A stretch of 64,000 nt of DNA from Cryptomeria japonica. Lineage: Eukaryota > Streptophyta > Pinopsida > Cupressales > Cupressaceae. Location: positions 25,305,406-25,369,405 of the forward strand of contig NC_081409.1 of NCBI RefSeq assembly GCF_030272615.1, in the 5' to 3' direction. Position 1 is the first letter of the stretch; each line of letters opens with the position of its first letter. The position numbers were made by a program, and so were the translations under genes. Positions 1 through 12,273 of the stretch are shown one piece after another. Below the pieces are notes generated by a model. It had not been told where the DNA came from. It saw only the letters and a program-made list of their open reading frames with translations, and ran no database searches.

Positions 1-3000
1 GCTTCCAAGGAAGCTTCCTTTAGGGCTTCATCTTTACTCAATTAGTCCTTAACCTTGTCATACATTTTCAACCATTTTCACCCATTTGCATATACACACC
101 TTTCAAGCTAGAGTCAAAAGGTTGCTTTGTTGTCCTAATCATATCTTTCAAACATACTACAACATATCACTAGGTCGTTCCCATATCATATCTATAATCT
201 TAGGGTCTCACTTGGTTCTCTTTAGTTAGGTTCAAACTACCTCATCAAGAAATCTATCATCTCTTTCGAAGCCACACCTTACTTTAGATCGCACTTATCT
301 TGGACTTACACTTTTGGACATTGCAAGACAACCTTAGATTCTTTCTATCTCATATTCCTTCTTGGTCTCCCATAGTGTTGACATTTTCTTCCATCTCTCA
401 TTTTAGCCAAGGTTTAGTTCATGGTTGAAACCCGTTCACAAAGGTCTAGAACAAAAGTCGAGGAATCTCTAAGATCTCTCAACATGAGTACCTATGAGTT
501 TGATGGAGATGAATTTTACAATCCATTTGAGAGTCACAATAATATACCAGACAATGATAATGAGAACAACAATGAAAATGACAATGCATCTATTACTTCC
601 GCAGACATTGAAGAGACTATTATAATTCCAAGGTTCAATAGATTGGTTGAAGAAATCATGAGAAGATATAGACAATACTTCTTTCAAGTCATGGCTCAAA
701 GTGGAACAAAGCTACCTCATCATTTTGATATGTCACAAATTCTAAAGGAGGATCCTAATCAAGTGAATCAAACAAATGCAAATCCTAGAGGAAATAATGG
801 TGGTAATAGGAGAGAACGTTTTGTGCCTAAGTCACCCTCATCCTTATTTCAAAAACCAAAAGTTACCAACACCCATACTCACACCAATTTTACTAGAGAT
901 TCTCATGAACAATCCCGTGGTCGACCATTTGCATGGAGGAGAAATACACATGCTCATACCCATCATAACAACCAATATTATACCAATGCATACAATTATA
1001 CTCAAGGGAACATTCATAATCATTACACGAGGAGACCCCATGTGAGATTTGGGGACAATACTCAAGATCATTCTTATGATACCTCTAGTTCTCATGGTCA
1101 TGACATGTACAATTGGCCTAGACCTAGTGCTCATCATTATAATACCATACCAAGTGGTCCATATACTACCTACAACTATGTTCCTTCACCATATGAGCAC
1201 ATCTATGACCAATATCATCCATACATGCATTATATCCCTCCTCCTCCGCTTGGTGGCTCAAGAATGGGACTAACTCAAAGAGAAAAGACACCACCTAAGA
1301 ATGACATGCAACAACAAATCAAGCATTTGCAAAAACAAATGGAAAACATGAATGCACCAAAGAAATAATATATGATGAAAGACATATTTCCTTATCCATT
1401 TGAAAAAAAAGTATTCCAATGCCTCCATTTCCTCCACATTTCGTGACACCAAAGTTTGATAAGTATAGAGGCAAGGGAAATCCTAAGGCACACATAAGAG
1501 AATTTTTCACATCTTGCATTGAGGTAGCAAGAGAAGAAACATACTTGATGAGGTTGTTCCCACAAAGTTTAGGTGGACAAGTTATGGAATGGTTTTCTCA
1601 ACTCTCACCTGGAATTAAGTCATGGAGTGATTTAGCAAAAGATTTCATACAACATTTATCATACAGTATTGAAAAAGATGTGTTAGTGACTACTTTGTGC
1701 AATACCAAATAGAAAAATGGAGAGTTCTTTGCTTCATTCTTACAACGATGGAGAAGTCTTGCTAGTCGATGCTCTTGTGATATCCTACAAAACAAATGGT
1801 GGAAATTTTTACTCAAAATGTCAACAAGGATATTGGATATGAACTAAGAAAAGCTTGTTTGTCCACTTTTAAGGAAGTCATTGAAAAAGGATTGGCAGCA
1901 GAGAAATTCCTTATTGAACAAGGCATCATTAAGCTATTCAAGGATAACAAATAAGAATAAAATGGGAAAGATAAACCCTACTTTTGGAACAAGAACAAGA
2001 ACACTGTCAATGATGGCGTAGTAGATGCAAATATGGTGAAACCAAAGATGACTTTTCCCGGTGCAAGTTCATCCAATTTGAATAATCAAGTGAATTCTCA
2101 AAGGCCATCAAAGCCTCCAAGAAAATACACTCCATTGGGAGAGCCAGTTGAGACAACATTTAAGAAATTGGTTGCAAACAAGCTTATAACAATACTAGAC
2201 AATCCACCTTATGGACCAAAAGTGAAACCTACATGGTGGAATGATGATGAGTTTTGTGAGTATCACAAGAGCAAAGGGCATAAGACTAGCAATTGCCATA
2301 GATTGAAGAACATAATACAAGATCTTATTGACAAGGGCGACATAGAAGTTGATGGTCACAGTTCCAATGAAGAACATGCGATGTTTAAGGAACCATTCCC
2401 TAAACATGATAAAGGAAAAGCCAAAACAGATAATCAAGCTAATTACACTAAGATGTCCTATGATTATATTGTTAACCACATTTCAATGGACAATCATGTT
2501 TCTACTATTATTATAAAGGAAAAAACTCCCAAAGGTTCTACCCAAAGGAGTAAAGTTGTTTTCAAAGGCATCAGACCATCATCGTCATCAACCTCTGAGT
2601 GTAATGTCACAACCGGTCGAGGTAAATTCAACTTGCAAGGTGCTCCATCCAAGACCACAACCTCACCATCTACCAAAAATGAGTATGACCTTGTAGATCA
2701 GTTAGGGAAGACAACCGCCCTCATTTTCATCCTTGAGCTTTTGCATATATCCCCTTCACATAAGGCTATTCTTGACAAAGAATTGAGAGAGACCTATGTA
2801 CCCATTGATCTAAACATGGACCAATTTCAAGCCATGGTGGGATATCTTTCTAATCCACATTGCCTTACACTTACAAAAGCCGATGATGCATCCATATGCC
2901 AACCACACAATGCACCTCTCCATATTGAAGCCTTTCTCCATAGAAACCGCATCAAACGAGTCTTGATAGATGGAGGAGCAAATATGAACATTTGTACCTT

Positions 3001-4620
3001 GAATACTATTAAACAATTGGGATACTCTGAACAAGTTGTGGATTCAAGAAATAAAATCGTTATCAAAGCATATGATGATGAAGAACGCTCATCTAAAGGA
3101 ATAGTCACCTTTCCTTTAAGTGTTGGATCAGTTACAAAGGATGTGGTTTGTCACTTGTCCTTGATTTATATATCACATACAATATACTTTTGGGACGTAT
3201 GTGGATTCATGAGATGAGAGCAGTACCATAAACATATCATCAATGTATAAAATTTCCTCACAATGGAGTTGAAGTGATAGTCAAAGGTGATCCAAATCCA
3301 TTTATATATTGTAACAACTTGCGACCAAGACCAAAAATAATAGTTCTAGTCAATTGAGATTCTATTCCTTCATCAACATATGTTGGTCCCGAGTCTTTGG
3401 AATCTTCTACATCAAAGCAAGTAGAGCTAAAATATAAGTTCAAGGTTAAGGACATGGGATGTGGTGAGTATATCTTTCATGTTGATCAACTCCCACTATC
3501 TCCTAAGACATTTAGTCGACATGAGGAGCAGCCCGCAAACAATTTGCATTGCCCAGGAATTGGGTGTGGGCCACCTAGTGTTGTGGCTACTAAGTTTGAA
3601 TGCAAATCTCCTCTAGTGGTGCAATTAGCTCTTGATATCAATAGTCCTAAGAGTGGTTCCAACGAAGAATCTATTGAATATATTGCCATCCCTCTTGAGA
3701 ACTCATATAACCTTACCATTTCATCTACTCATTCCATTTCCACTTCACTTCTAGACTTGGATCAACAAGAATTACAAAAGCCCTTACTTATTAGGGATCA
3801 AAAATCAAGCTTTGAAAAGAAAAATCTAAAAGTCAAAAATAAAGAGAAGTCTTTCAATCCAAATAAAAATCAAAATTTATTGGAATCTGCAAAAATCAAA
3901 GTGGAGGATAAAAATCCTATGAAAAAAAATAACAAGAGTTGATCTCCCCTAATATAAAAATAACTGGGGGCAAAAGTTATAAAATTTCAAGTCAAAAGAT
4001 ATACTTTTTGATCCTAAGTCTCCATCATGTCATGCTACATTTACTTCTTTTTGCAATCATAAGCCTTCATCCCTCATCCACTTGTTCCACACATCCATCC
4101 CCTTTTGGCGGTATATCATATCAATGGACCTTTAATGGAACTTCCTTGAAGAACTTTGTTATCGGAGATGCCCAAACTTCTTTAAGTGACACACATATGG
4201 GCCTACGTTGTTCACACATTAGTAATTCTACTTTAGTTCCTTCATCAAGGAAGACAATCAATGAAGATACACATCATTCAATCAAGGAACGATGCAACTT
4301 TAATCACAAGTTAAAGCCTCGCACATTTGAGGTGTGTGACTTAGTGCTAAGAGAGAATGCTAAGAATCAGCAGGAGAGAGAAAAGAAAGGTAAGTTTGAA
4401 CCAAATTGCCTTGGCCCTTATGTCATCATTGTATAATATGGACCAGGTGCATATCAGCTCTCAACACTAGATGGAGAACCTTTGGAGGATCCTATCAACG
4501 ACATGCACCTTCGCAGGTTTTATACATAGTTTTTCATAGTATCCCAATATCAAAAATACAAAAAAAAAAAAAATCATCGAAAAAAGTAAAGAGAAATAAA
4601 TTCGTCCAATGGTGAAAACC
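1..4620 (+). mobile_element. Broken Ty3/gypsy LTR retrotransposon, coding part
   Basis: A fossil Ty3/gypsy-type element reading left to right. Its left end lies outside the window. Parts that can be recognised: an Asn/His/Tyr-rich gag-like frame (421-1368), a gag core piece (about 1419-1950), a gag C-terminal stretch with a C-H-H-C knuckle of the FCEYHKSKGHKTSNCHRLKN type (about 2240-2320), a retropepsin-like segment with the motif LIDGGANMNIC (about 2960-3200), and an integrase or polyprotein tail ending MHLRRFY (about 4320-4525). No reverse transcriptase or RNase H is visible between the protease and the tail. The element is broken, with at least four interruptions, and cannot be autonomous. 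It may belong with the polypurine tract and LTR at 8447-9735, which read the same way, but that link is inference. Confidence 0.8.
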
Positions 4621-7600
4621 ACTTCAATGGTGCCTTGGGCAAGTACCATGGTGAAAACCGGGCCATGAGTAGAGACATTGCTCCTCCCTCTGAACCTTCA
4701 GAATTCAATCTCACCCTTTCACTTTGCACACACTCACAATCTTTCATTTCGCAATAAATTTACCCATTCCCATCATGGCTTGTTATTAATCTACCTAATA
4801 TTGGTTTGTCATTCATAATAAACCCCTTTTCACCCTTTCCTTCCATAATAAATGATGCATCCATAACCGGTAAACCCTCAAAAGAGAATTGACCGGCTTA
4901 TGCAGCAAGAGTAACACGACGAAAGCAACAAGAAAACATAGCAAGATTACATAAATAGATCATATTATTGTCTTAGAACCTCCGACAACCAACCGGTTAT
5001 CATCATACAATCATCATAGAACATCCAGTAGTCAACCAATTACATGCAGGCTACAAGCCAGATACAATCCATCTGGGACTCTCAGAATCAACCAGAGCAC
5101 TAATCACAAATCTCAATCCTTATTCTAATTTCTACTTCCTATGTCCTACAAATGATTTCATAATACCCTATATATACCCTCCAGAACATATCTGGGTCGC
5201 CCACAAAAGATTACATTTACCAATGTAGGAAAATGAAACGTGTAACTAGGTCGGCCCTAAGAATGAAATAAATTCTTCCAAAAAACAACAACTAAGAAAT
5301 GTGGATCAAGAGGAAGGTCAACCACATGCCAAAGAACATTGGACAAGACCCCAAATAGATCCACATGCCAAGAAACTACTCCAAAAATGAAGGAAGACCA
5401 AGCGGTAAGCACAAGAACCATCTTGGAACCCAGAAACAGTCAACCGAGAGCGATAACTAGTCGGAAAAGAATCCAAATGAACTGAAAATCTAGAATTAAG
5501 CATATGAACCAGCCTGGAAACTGAAAATAGGATCTGCAATGAAAAGCAAGCAATGACCGGCACCTACCGGTAGGAACACAAAAAAATGCACACTGAACTA
5601 AACAAGAACTAAACTGAAAGGAAATATTTTTGGTTGATGCAAGATTTCTCATAGACCGGGGATGCTCCTGCATCAATAAATCAAGTCCAATTTGTAACTG
5701 GGGCAAAATCCTAATTCTAGTGATCGAAGTGGTACCCTAAGCATCACATATTTTGAGGAGCATCATCTTTTCATTCCTCCTTCTTTTCATGTATAGTCCA
5801 CAATAAAAGATCATTTGTATCGCCAATCCACAATAAAGTTTCATTCTTCTCCGCAATAAAAGTATTAGTTTAATGGATTTAGTTAGTTTTAGATGAGAAT
5901 GCAATCAACAGTGGGCTTTCAACAAATCAAATCTTTCAGCAGACTTTGGCAACGACATTGGTTTTTCAGTATTATTTGTCCTTTATCAGGAAAACAACAG
6001 TGTGAGCAGATCAAACATGTTAACATATGCGGCAAGAAACACAAATAACTTGAGGATTACAGTTTATGTTGGTGTCAAGTCTTGGTTTTCTTTTGATTTT
6101 ATCTTTTGGTGACATGTATTTTAGCTTTTCTAGGATGTCTCTAACTAGAGATTATATCTCCAGGATGTCTTTGACTAGAAAGGCGGGGATGGGGTATGTT
6201 CACCTATTTTGTTGGTTGTGGATTGTCTCTTAGTAATACTATGACTTGTCCAAGGATATGAGGACATTATGTGTGTAGTGTGAACTAGGGCATTCCTTGT
6301 TTGTGATTGTATGATCTCCATGCAAATAGGTACAATGACTTTCTAGGTTGAATCTATACCCGGATAGTCATAACTTATTTTCTATAATAAAGCTCAATGA
6401 TGATAATAGTACAATAAGCTCTTTTCACCTCCATATCTTCTATCTTCCATCGCCCTATTTTTCCGTTTGTCCTCCATCATCCCTTTTGGAATCCATGTAG
6501 CTTGCTATCACATGACTAAGTATAATGACACGCCAAAAATATTTCCATCTCATGTAGTGTTCATCTACACCATCACATGTTAGTAACTCTCATTACATGC
6601 ATATAGAAATCATAATAATAATCACATCCTGCACACACCACTTATTAGTATTTCATATAAACATTTGCATACAATCCATTCATTTGCACTCTCATATATA
6701 GAATACATATAACAACATAAAAATAATGCATTTCATCATTTATATAGTGCATAACATCATGTAAGTGATCATAGAACATCATTATCATACATTCATTTGC
6801 ATTAGTACATATAAATTTGCATCATGCATACAATTAAAAAAAAACACAAAAACCAATGCATCACATCATATACATATCTCATTTCATCATAATAAGCATC
6901 ATAGAATCATAATAACACATGCATACATAGACTGTATCATCTCATCATAAAGCATATAAAAGCATCACATAAGAACACATGCATATAATCGTTGCAAGGA
7001 TAGGTCATCTCATATATATATATATATATCAGTGTCATGATGAGATGATGTCAAAATATCATGTGGATACAGAATCACCTGAAGGTGTCTATATCATCAT
7101 ACAATAAAACTGATACAAAATGGGATCCAAGAGAGCTATGATGAAGACCCTCTCACAGAGCTGGTAGACCCTCAATTGAAACTGAGCACTCGAAGGCCTA
7201 GCCCCTGGATCATTTTGTTGGCCCCCTCTTGCAGATGTAGTGGTACCTATGTCTATCCCATTGTGCTAATCATTAGGCATTATCATAGTGCTTATGTTTA
7301 TCACATGGTGTTGCATCCTAGTGTATATGTTTGTCACATTACACTATATCCTATCTTGCTAAAGCACTCGCCGGATTTTATCAATTCAACGGTTTATCCT
7401 ATAATCAACTTAGCAAACCTACCTATTCTAGGGCACCTGTTGAGTGCATCCTCTCAGCATCTTATCCAATTGGCAACATATGTTTATCGCAGAATTGTCA
7501 ATTCTAGCCTTGTTTCCAGTTTGTCTTCCCTAGGGCACATGTTTGAGTGAGTCCTCTCAACAGTTTATCCAATTAACAATGTATGTCAATCACACAACTG

Positions 7601-8446
7601 TCAATTTTGGCCTTTTTCTAGACATAGATATGTTTATGCAATGCAAACACGATTTTATATATCCTATGCGTAGTTTGGCATCACAGACGTGCTTTATCGA
7701 CACAGACGCGACACTGTCAAACCTAGATGTGCTTTTGCATTACTGACATGCTTGTTAATCACAAACGCGGCGTTGCTCTATACATGCATCCCTTTAAGAT
7801 ACATACATGCCCATATCTCATAGACGCAACCATACATGCACACATACACGATTGCATTCATATACGTATGCAAATTCAACCTAAACTCACATGTTTTATG
7901 CATATGTGCTCAAACCTAACCTAAACGCATTTTTGACCTAAATATTGATTCCACGTTTTTGCATAACTAGACCTAAAATGCATTAAATGTGTCATAAATG
8001 CAAAAACGTACGAAGCAAGGTCAGGGTACTTACCGACTCACCCAATGTGTCATCTGGTTGTTGGAGTCATTGGATGTGATCGAATCTGTGGATCCTCTCT
8101 ATCATCTCTCTTGTACTGTTAACTACTCTCTAGGTGCTCTACTCTGCTCTGATCTCTTGAGTGTTATGGATACAAAATGAGGATGTTTTTCTTTTAGCTT
8201 GCATATATAGAGTGCCTAACCCTAGTCTGTTGTGTCAGTTTCCTCCCTCCCTAGTCAGACTTTTTCTTGCCTGACCTTGTAACAGGCTATCATGTTAGTC
8301 CTTTCTAGCCTTTCTTTCTTATCGAGAGATTGTCTGCATTTTTTTCAATCCAATCTCTCGAGGGGGCATATCATTCTTGTCTTAGGGAAACTTTGTATCA
8401 ATTTATTTTATCTTCTTTGAGCCAACGTGACAAGTTGCATTGTCTC
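4621..8446. other. Repeat-derived non-coding stretch, probably nested retroelement pieces
   Basis: No credible gene. Several blocks have the look of LTR or untranslated retroelement DNA: a block rich in CCGG-containing words (about 4860-5740), a block with repeated GATGTCT-ACTAGA phrases (about 6120-6200), a cat/cac-rich block (about 6500-7000) with a short TA run at 7013-7029, and a block (about 7990-8260) resembling an LTR read on the minus strand. I could not fix ends or target duplications for any of these. Short reading frames here look like chance. Confidence 0.4.
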
Positions 8447-9735
8447 AAAGAGGGGCAAAATGTAGACACCCAAAATTGTCCTAGTTTAATTAAATAAATA
8501 TTTTATTTATTTAATTATTTCATCTTGTCTTCTATTAGTTAAATAAATTTTTATTTATTTAATTAATTCATTTAGCCTCTTCTAGCCCTTTCCTCATTTA
8601 AATACATATTTTTATTTAATTAATTTATCTTTCCTTAAATTAAATAAATATTTTATTTATTTAATTGGTCCCCACTTCTTCTATTAATTAAATAAATCTT
8701 TATTTATTTAACTAATTCATTAGCTTTTTCCTTCATGACACATGTCATTTATCTCTTAATTTTCCTCTACCTACCCCCTTCATATTTTATTATTTCCTCT
8801 ACCTACCCTTTAATCCTAGCTAACCATTTATCTTTTCACCTCTTAATCTTATCCCTCCATTTTCTAAAGTGTCTTATATATAAGAGGATACTCTCATCAT
8901 TATCAACCCTAATCACAACCACAATCTGTTCTTTGTTGATCTCTTGTGCACATACAAAATCTAAGAGCAAATATATCAAACAAGATCAATGGAGATAGGA
9001 GACAATTGAGATCAAACCCTACTTGGCATGTGAATGGTAATATTGTTCAATTTGTTGATTTGCATGTTCTTAGGTATCTTCATTGGTGTATGGTGAATAT
9101 TTTATTATAGGACTAGGATTGTTTGTGGTTGGATCTTTGTGGTTTTCTAATAGTTTGTCATCATCATTTTTCACCTCACACACTTTCCATTATTTATTTC
9201 AATATTTACAATATTTCATTCAAGCTTAATTCCTAAACTGGGGTTTGACTTAGGTAAACCCCTATTCCCAACCTATTTCCCTTCTCTAGTGTGTGCAAGA
9301 ATAGGTACAAAGTTGCAATCTTCAAAATCGACTTTATTTACAGTGACGAATCAATGCCCGCTTGGAGTGTGAAAAGTTCGAAGGACCAGAGCGACCACCA
9401 TCCCGTTCCCGACAAATTAGGATATCTTTTTGGGAACAGGTCTAAATACTCTTATAATCCTAAGATATAGGATCGTGTCTTGATCTGACGACTGTAGCTC
9501 ACTGTTCACACATTTTTACTTCAATTTCACCCTATTTGTCCTAATTTCAGCATCTTCAACAAATCAATTCAACTCAAGGGAAAGAAGAGGCATACTTAAA
9601 CCTCTGGAATCATATCAAAATCTAGATCTATCTAATTCCTATCTTTCCCTAATGTAAAGGTCCCCAAGAAAAATTTAGAGGTTTTCATCCTTCTTGTGGT
9701 GGAAACCCTAATTTTTCATCTTCTACAAAAATATG
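8447..9735 (+). mobile_element. Polypurine tract and 3' LTR of a Ty3/gypsy-type element
   Basis: The purine run AAAGAGGGGCAAAA (8447-8460) is immediately followed by TGTAGACACC at 8461, the usual arrangement of polypurine tract and 3' LTR start. The LTR contains several palindromic AT blocks built from ATTAAATAAATATTTTATTTATTTAAT-like words (8487-8720). The right end is not sharp, because no partner LTR or target duplication is visible; about 9735 is an estimate. This could be the 3' end of the element whose coding remnants lie at 1-4620. Fossil. Confidence 0.55.
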
Positions 9736-12045
9736 GTCAAATTTTATGTTTCATGGTTAACATATATTAATGTTAATCTTTTGAAGCCGCAAGTACAAAG
9801 ATGTATGTGCTCAAATCTAATTTCTTGTCATCAAATTTCATAAATAAAATTAACCTTCATATTAAAAAATAGACCACATTCATGTATATTATTGGAACAT
9901 AAAGGAAAATTATATTAAAAAAATAACATTTTCTCATATGAGAATTTATTCAATATAAAATTTTCTCACTATATATTTCACCTATATTTAAGAAGGGGTG
10001 TGAAGAATCTTAATACATTCATGAAGTGATTTGTTGATATCTTTGTCAAATAGTTAAAATAAATACTCAATATGTTCCTCATAATTAAGCTAATGTCCTA
10101 TGCCAACTTAATTAACTACACTTAACTTTGTTGGTTAGCTATATAAAAATGTTGTTGAGTGTGTGTTCTTTCTGCTTCCTTGTTGCATATTATAGAGCTA
10201 GAGTTACACATAACCAAATGTCTATTTGTTAAGCCATCTCTTTCAATCATGCCTTGAAACATATATCAACCATTTTATGCAACTATTAGATAAATTTCTT
10301 AGATAAAACATTGCAAAAATAGTAAATTCACATTTCTTTATAGTCGCTCATGTTTGAGAACACCAATAACAAACTTTTTCATGTGACCTGAAGGTTCCTA
10401 ATAAAATTTCTTAAAATATGAAAAACCTTCATAAAAATGGATTGAACCTTTAATTTTTTTTAATTTGGTGTCTACTTAGGTCTCATGCATACACATTTGC
10501 ATTTTATATGACAAATTTTGCAGTATTTTAATATTTTTCTTATTCAATACTAAAGACAAACATCAAATTTCAAATGTACATAAACAAAAACAATCAAACA
10601 TATTGATCCATATTTATATTATTTTTTGTTGTGGAACAATAGCATTTTCTTAAATTATAAATTTTGATTAATTCTTCTAGCCACAACTATAAAATATAGT
10701 TCCAAGTTGAATAATGTTTAATTAGTTGGAACTACACATTTTTTAATGAAAATGGTTGAATAAACAATTTCCATGGAATATTGTTGTGTTGTCAAGGACA
10801 ATTAAGTGTTTTGCTTATTATCTATCATTAGGATTCAATGATGATATTGGGATTCGATCATCATTATAAAGCTGATAAATAAAGCCTTTACTATGAGTGA
10901 GGTTGGTTATTTGCATTTCTTTTGTTGGTTCTAATTTTATAGATACCTATTTTGTTGTTGTATGTATATGGTTTTGCACAATATAGGAGTAGAAATAGAT
11001 GTTGATTTACCAAATCCAATGAGCAAGTGTCCATCCCAATTAGTCCATTATTTCCATAATATTTCCATTCCCTACTTATATATTTTTTTCTATGCTCGTT
11101 AGCTAATAGCATGATATAGATTCAATTTTTAAATAGGTGAAAACAAACTCCATTGGGTTTTCTACTCATTTGTGCAAACAAACTCCACTGAGTTTGCTAC
11201 TCATTTGTGCAAAAAACTACAAAAGGTTTCAGAGTGAGATGAATATGTAGAAGTGGTACAGCCTTAGATTCCATTAAATACTTTGTAGCGCTTGATAAAC
11301 CCTTGCCACTTATTAAAAAAACAACCACCCTTATAAGTGAACCAGGAAAAACTCAAACCTCTAGGTATAAAAGAAAATGAGCAATTACTTTTTAATGATT
11401 TAATTTGAATGATAGATGATAGTTATGCTTCATCCTTGTCGAATAGTTATTCAAATATAGTTCTTTGATTTTGAGGCATTATCTCATATTAGCATGTCAA
11501 AAAACATTTTTTAAGATATTTTATGCATATCCTCTATGGACATAAAAAATTGTACTCTCTAACACATTAACTTATATATAATTTTGTATTGGTGCAACCC
11601 ATGCAACTCCTTCCAATACAAGTGTTAGTAATATAATCATATCTTAATGAACAAATATGATATTATTCAGGGGACTTCACTTATATTCCTCTAAAGATAG
11701 GTATGCTATTTTAACTATAAAAGTATTTTAAAATTATAGATGTTGGACTAGTAAAATTCAGATTTTAATGACAATCTATTTTGTAGACACCTAAATGATA
11801 CTGAATTCAAATCTTCTACAATACCAAAAAAAATCAGATTTTATGCTGTCAAATCTCATTTCATTCCTGAACAGCGATCAAAAAGTCAAAAATAAACAAA
11901 AATCAATAAATAAAATCCAAATTTCATTTCATTCCTGGACGGCCATCAAAAATTCAAAAATAAATAAGAAATAAATAAAATCCAAATATTCTCCAGGAAC
12001 ATTCTCACCTACCAATTTCTGTTATATATGTTTCCTCATATGTAG
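9736..12045. other. AT-rich intergenic DNA upstream of gene 1
   Basis: I see no gene, RNA or bounded repeat here. There are only short frames in AT-rich sequence, and a local duplicated phrase (CAAACTCCAYTGRGTTT) at about 11145-11200. Confidence 0.5.
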
Positions 12046-12051
12046 CACGTG
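12046..12051 (+). promoter_or_regulatory. G-box CACGTG upstream of gene 1
   Basis: A perfect palindromic CACGTG lies 228 bp before the ATG and about 75 bp before the TATA box. G-boxes bind bHLH factors such as MYC2 and also bZIP factors; MYC2 drives jasmonate genes in Arabidopsis. A site at this position fits a jasmonate-pathway ligase, but binding here is inference. Confidence 0.5.
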
Positions 12052-12077
12052 CAACGCGTTCTTAAACTTTCAACAAA

Positions 12078-12100
12078 GTCAACACGTAACTCCGTTGACT
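12078..12100. promoter_or_regulatory. Paired W-box cores upstream of gene 1
   Basis: GTCAA at 12078-12082 (TTGAC on the minus strand) and TTGACT at 12095-12100 are WRKY-type W-box cores in opposite orientation within 23 bp, between the G-box and the TATA box. Such short motifs occur by chance, but their clustering just upstream of the TATA box makes a regulatory role plausible. Confidence 0.4.
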
Positions 12101-12119
12101 GATCCGTACACACAAAAAA

Positions 12120-12127
12120 TATAAATA
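12120..12127 (+). promoter_or_regulatory. TATA box of gene 1
   Basis: TATAAATA begins 154 bp before the first ATG, which implies a transcript start near 12150 and a 5' leader of about 120 nt. It is the only good TATA match at a suitable distance. Confidence 0.55.
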
Positions 12128-12273
12128 TCAAATTATATGGGCAACCTCAGCCATAAGGAGTCCCTATAGATGAGGCATGACAGATTTCCTTCGATTTTTC
12201 TTCCTTGCCATTTGTATTGGGTGAATAAATTTGTCGAAGGATTGAGAGAGATCTTTAATTGTTAAAAGTAACT

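Noticed and set aside
5318-5706. Overlapping minus-strand frames of 81-88 aa
   Set aside because: They overlap in different frames within repeat-like DNA and have no recognisable domain.
8487-8720. Regularly spaced AT palindromes as a CRISPR-like or origin array
   Set aside because: Plant nuclear context; the blocks are degenerate AT palindromes inside an LTR, with similar blocks in the solo LTRs at 25.2-25.5 and 27.7-28.0 kb.
12259-12273. Upstream TTG start for gene 1
   Set aside because: Plant nuclear genes start at ATG; the first ATG at 12274 gives the expected N-terminus.
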